NCBI RefSeq assembly: GCF_014203705.1
Contig: NZ_JACHJR010000001.1
Location: 5,084,001 to 5,148,000, forward strand
DNA length: 64,000 nt
Direction: 5' to 3'
Source of the DNA: Kitasatospora gansuensis
GTDB lineage: Bacteria > Actinomycetota > Actinomycetes > Streptomycetales > Streptomycetaceae
Made by a program: the position numbers and the translations under genes. Shown here one piece after another: positions 61,251 to 64,000 of the stretch. The notes under the pieces are model-generated. The model ran no database searches, was not told the DNA's origin, and worked only from the letters and a program-made list of their open reading frames with translations. Position 1 is the first letter of the stretch. Every line of letters begins with the position of its first letter.

Positions 61251-63772
61251 CCGAGAACCGCTCTGCGGCGGAGGCCGCCCCGATCGCCCCCGAGCCCGAG
61301 CGCGGCTGGCACCGCTGGCTGCGGCTGCTCGGCCTGCTGGCCGGGCGGCTGCGCACCGCGCCGCTCACGGTGACCCTGTTCGTCGCGCTCTGGGCGGTCG
61401 GCGCGGCCACCGGCAGCCTCGGCGACGGTCCTGACCAGTCGCTGCTCGAACAGGTCGGGGTCGGCCTGCCGAGCCTGCGGGAGGGCCACTGGTGGGCCCT
61501 GGTCGGCTCGCTGCTCTGGTGCCCGGGCATCGGCGCGTACGTGTCCACCAGCCTGCTGCTGCTGGTGCTCGGCCCGGTGGCCGAGCAGCGGCTCGGCACC
61601 CCGCTGACCGCCGGGGCGCTGATCGTCTGTCAGGTGCTCGGCTCGCTGCTCGGCACCGGGCTGACGCGGCTCGGCGTGGCCGCCGACCTGGACTGGCTGA
61701 ACTCCATCCAGGACCAGATCGCCACCGGCCCCGGCGTCGGCCTGCTCGGCCTGGCGGCGGTGCTCAGCTACCGGCTGACCGCGCTCTGGCGGCGCCGGGT
61801 GCGGTTGCTGGCCGTGCTGGTGCCGCTGGTGGCGATGCTCTACATCGGCCACCTGGAGAGCGTGCAGCGGTTCGCGGGCGTGCTGGTCGGCCTGCTGCTG
61901 GGCGCGCTGCTGCACCACCGCAGGCCGGTGCTGCCGCGCGGGATCTCGCACACCGAGGCCCGCGTGCTGGTCGCGCTCTGCCTGCTGGCCACCGCGCTGG
62001 GCCCGTTGGTCGCCTCGCTCTACCGGGACGCGATCGGGCCGTTCAACACCATGAGTGAGCTGTACTTCTCGCACGTGCCCTCGGCCGAGGAGGTCACCGA
62101 GGCCTGCGCGGAGTCGGCGAAGGCCTGCGCCCGGGCGCACTCCACTCAGCGGTTCTTCGACTCGCCCGGGCGGCTGATGGCGGCCCTGGTGCCCGGGCTG
62201 CTGGTGGTGCTCGCCGAGGGCCTGCGCCGGGGCCTGCGATCGGCCTGGTGGATCACCGTCTGCACCGAACTGCTCTGGACCGGCCTGCTGGCCTGGGTGC
62301 TGGCGGACAACTACGACGACTTCGCCCAGAGCGGCGGCGCGGGCTACCTGATCCAGCTGATGGGCGAGGCGATGCTGCTGCCGGTGGCGATGCTGGTGCT
62401 GCTGCTGATCACCCGTCAGCGCTTCGACCAGCGGCTGCCCGGGCGGGACCTGCGCCGGCTGGCGCTGGTGATCGGCTCGGCGCTGCTGCTGAGCTGCGGG
62501 GCGTACGTCGGGATCGGCTGGCTGGTCCGGGAGCAGTACGAGCCGGACGCCACCCTGGGCGAGCTGTTCGCCGGGCTGCCCTCGGAGCTGCTGCCGCCCG
62601 CCTACAACGACCTGGTGCCGGACTATCCGATCGCGGCCGGCGGCACCGCGCAGGCGCTGGAGATCTGGTGCGGGGTGCTGTTCTGGGCGGTCGCGCTGGT
62701 GGCGCTGCTGCTCGCGTTCCGCCGCCCGGTGGTGCACGTGGACGCCGAGGACGCGGCCCGGGCCCGGGAGCTGCTGATCCGGTACGGCGGCTCGACGCTC
62801 TCCTTCATCTCCACCTGGGACGGCAACCACTACTGGTTCGACGAGCGCGGCGAGGCGGCCGTCCCGTACCGGGTGATCGCGACCGTGGCGCTGACCACCG
62901 GCGACCCGTTCGGCGAACCCGAGGCCCGGCGCCGGGCGGTGGCCGGGTTCGCCCGGTATTGCGACGAGCGCGGCTGGACCCCGTGCTTCTACTCCGTCAC
63001 CGCCGACACCCGGCAGGCCGCCGACCAGCTCGGCTGGCGCTCGCTCCAGGTCGCCGAGGACACCGTGGTGCCGCTGCCCGACCTGGCCTTCACCGGCAAG
63101 AAGTGGCAGGACATCAGGACCTCGCTGAACAAGGCGGGCAAGGAGGGCATCACCGCCGAGTGGTGGACCTGGCAGGACGCCCCGATCGCGATCCGGGACC
63201 AGATCCGCTCGATCTCGGAGGAGTGGGTCTCGGACAAGGGCCTGCCGGAGATGGGCTTCACCCTGGGCGGCCTGGAGGAGCTGGCCGACCCGGCGGTCCG
63301 GGTGCTGGTCGCGGTGGACGCCGACCGCACCGTGCACGGGCTGACCAGCTGGATGCCGGTCTACCGGGACGGCGCCCCGGTGGGCTGGACGCTGGACTTC
63401 ATGCGGCGGCGCTCGGAGGGCTTCCGGGGCGTGATGGAGTTCCTGATCGCCTCCGCCGCGCTCGGCTTCAAGGAGGAGGGCGCCGAGTTCCTCAGCCTCT
63501 CCGGCGCCCCGCTGGCCCGGGCCGAGCGCGGTACCGAACCGAGCACGCTGGACCGGACCATGGACTGGCTGGGCCGGAGCATGGAGCCGGTGTACGGCTT
63601 CCGCTCGCTGCTCGCCTTCAAGGCCAAGTTCCAGCCCGAGTACCGGCCGATGTACATGGTCTACCCGGACCCGGCCGCGCTGGGCAGCATCAGCCGGGCG
63701 ATCGGCAAGGCCTACCTGCCGCACCTGACGCCGGCTCAGGGGGTCCGGTTGATGCGCAAACTGTCCGGCTGA
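61247..63772 (+). CDS. MprF-like aminoacyltransferase with rhomboid-like membrane domain (second copy)
   Basis: 841 residues. Residues about 35-225 look like a rhomboid fold (EGHWWALVGSLLW, then QVLGSLLGTGL) but the GxSG nucleophile is replaced (TGPGVGLLGLAAVL) and the TM6 histidine is not found, so it would be proteolytically inactive. More helices follow, then a DUF2156 aminoacyltransferase domain (about 490-830; LTTGDPFGEPEARRR; EWVSDKGLPEMGFTLGG). The C-terminal domain is closest to lysylphosphatidylglycerol synthases, with VYGFRSLLAFKAKFQPEYRPMY near the end. ATG at 61247 overlaps the esterase stop by four bases. Paralogue of the gene at 56629. Confidence 0.83.
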   Translation: MTENRSAAEAAPIAPEPERGWHRWLRLLGLLAGRLRTAPLTVTLFVALWAVGAATGSLGDGPDQSLLEQVGVGLPSLREGHWWALVGSLLWCPGIGAYVSTSLLLLVLGPVAEQRLGTPLTAGALIVCQVLGSLLGTGLTRLGVAADLDWLNSIQDQIATGPGVGLLGLAAVLSYRLTALWRRRVRLLAVLVPLVAMLYIGHLESVQRFAGVLVGLLLGALLHHRRPVLPRGISHTEARVLVALCLLATALGPLVASLYRDAIGPFNTMSELYFSHVPSAEEVTEACAESAKACARAHSTQRFFDSPGRLMAALVPGLLVVLAEGLRRGLRSAWWITVCTELLWTGLLAWVLADNYDDFAQSGGAGYLIQLMGEAMLLPVAMLVLLLITRQRFDQRLPGRDLRRLALVIGSALLLSCGAYVGIGWLVREQYEPDATLGELFAGLPSELLPPAYNDLVPDYPIAAGGTAQALEIWCGVLFWAVALVALLLAFRRPVVHVDAEDAARARELLIRYGGSTLSFISTWDGNHYWFDERGEAAVPYRVIATVALTTGDPFGEPEARRRAVAGFARYCDERGWTPCFYSVTADTRQAADQLGWRSLQVAEDTVVPLPDLAFTGKKWQDIRTSLNKAGKEGITAEWWTWQDAPIAIRDQIRSISEEWVSDKGLPEMGFTLGGLEELADPAVRVLVAVDADRTVHGLTSWMPVYRDGAPVGWTLDFMRRRSEGFRGVMEFLIASAALGFKEEGAEFLSLSGAPLARAERGTEPSTLDRTMDWLGRSMEPVYGFRSLLAFKAKFQPEYRPMYMVYPDPAALGSISRAIGKAYLPHLTPAQGVRLMRKLSG

Positions 63773-63792
63773 CGGGCCCCCGGTCGAGCACC

Positions 63793-64000
63793 TCAGCCGA
63801 GCAGCTCGGCCAGTGCCCGGTCCGCGTCCAGGAGGCTGAACTCCTGGCCCTCGGGCACCGCGAGGTAGCTGCGCCAGAGGAAGCGGCGCAGCTCGGGCTC
63901 GTCGAACTGGAGCAGCGCGACGCCCTCGGGGGCCCGCAGCTCGACCATGGTGCGCCGGCCGAGCGCGGGGCGGACGTGCACGTCGCCGTCGCCGGTCGGC
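63793..64000 (-). CDS. SsgA-like sporulation/cell division protein (C-terminal part only)
   Basis: At least 69 residues, open to the right edge. The visible part reads PTGDGDVHVRPAL, then VELRAPEGVALLQFDEPELR and FLWRSYLAVPEGQE, the C-terminal pattern of SsgA-like proteins (PTGxGDVRVxP...SSPEGxALL...VPPGTE). These occur only in morphologically complex actinobacteria and direct septum placement and spore wall synthesis. A GTG at 63981 might look like a start but lies inside the conserved domain, so the true start is outside the window. Confidence 0.85.
   Translation of the reverse strand, partial: PTGDGDVHVRPALGRRTMVELRAPEGVALLQFDEPELRRFLWRSYLAVPEGQEFSLLDADRALAELLG

Overview
The window is high-GC DNA from a sporulating actinobacterium of the family Streptomycetaceae (Streptomyces or a close relative such as Kitasatospora). 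Evidence: strongly GC-biased third codon positions, many GTG/TTG starts and ATGA overlaps, a 180-kDa-type NAD glutamate dehydrogenase, paired PkaA/PkaB kinases, an SsgA-like protein, an actinobacterial tmRNA tag and a guanidine-III riboswitch. Much of positions 17768-40607 follows, from my recall, the conserved Streptomyces coelicolor order pkaA-pkaB-prfB-ftsE-ftsX-ctp-smpB-ssrA ... narK-nnaR ... helD-malic enzyme-hup-murA-algH. Departures from that order are the most informative parts.

Region by region. 1-4635 (minus strand) is a Tn7-like transposition module in the order TniQ, TnsA endonuclease, TnsB DDE transposase; TnsB runs off the left edge and the TnsC ATPase is expected beyond it. 4636-5376 has no gene and probably holds the element's outer end. 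5377-14613 carries a HAD phosphatase, pruA and the large NAD-GDH (a proline to glutamate to 2-oxoglutarate route), then a sigma factor with its membrane partner. 14758-17505 is a lone FHA-FtsK/SpoIIIE ATPase. 17768-29468 is the pkaAB/prfB/ftsEX/ctp/smpB/ssrA block, with a four-gene type VII secretion-like operon (25752-28461) between ctp and smpB. 29554-34117 has a secreted ricin-domain esterase and the nitrate pair narK-nnaR. 34331-41771 holds a HelD-type RNA polymerase remodeller, malic enzyme, HU, murA, AlgH and a DUF3039 protein. 41823-48031 has a GH20 hexosaminidase and a three-subunit molybdenum hydroxylase operon.

48106-52603 is a small orphan type VII secretion cluster (lipoprotein, mycosin protease, WXG100 protein, Gly-rich WXG-like protein) in which two units share a 16-bp promoter signature. 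52772-55082 has tRNA-Cys, a guanidine-III riboswitch controlling a SugE/Gdx exporter, and an MFS exporter. 55106-63772 looks like a cell-envelope region: a polysaccharide-deacetylase-like lipoprotein, then MprF-like protein, class F sortase, membrane-anchored esterase and a second MprF-like protein whose membrane domain resembles an inactive rhomboid. The last three genes overlap and are surely one operon. An SsgA-like gene runs off the right edge.

Three palindrome-ended elements lie just after genes: a matched pair of about 115 bp at 14632 and 34133, and a 160-bp element with 25-bp perfect ends at 43423. The best candidates for new biology are the TniQ-TnsA-TnsB transposon, the two separated type VII secretion-like clusters without a local translocon, the MprF/sortase/esterase/pseudo-rhomboid operon, and the molybdenum hydroxylase with its catalytic glutamate apparently replaced.
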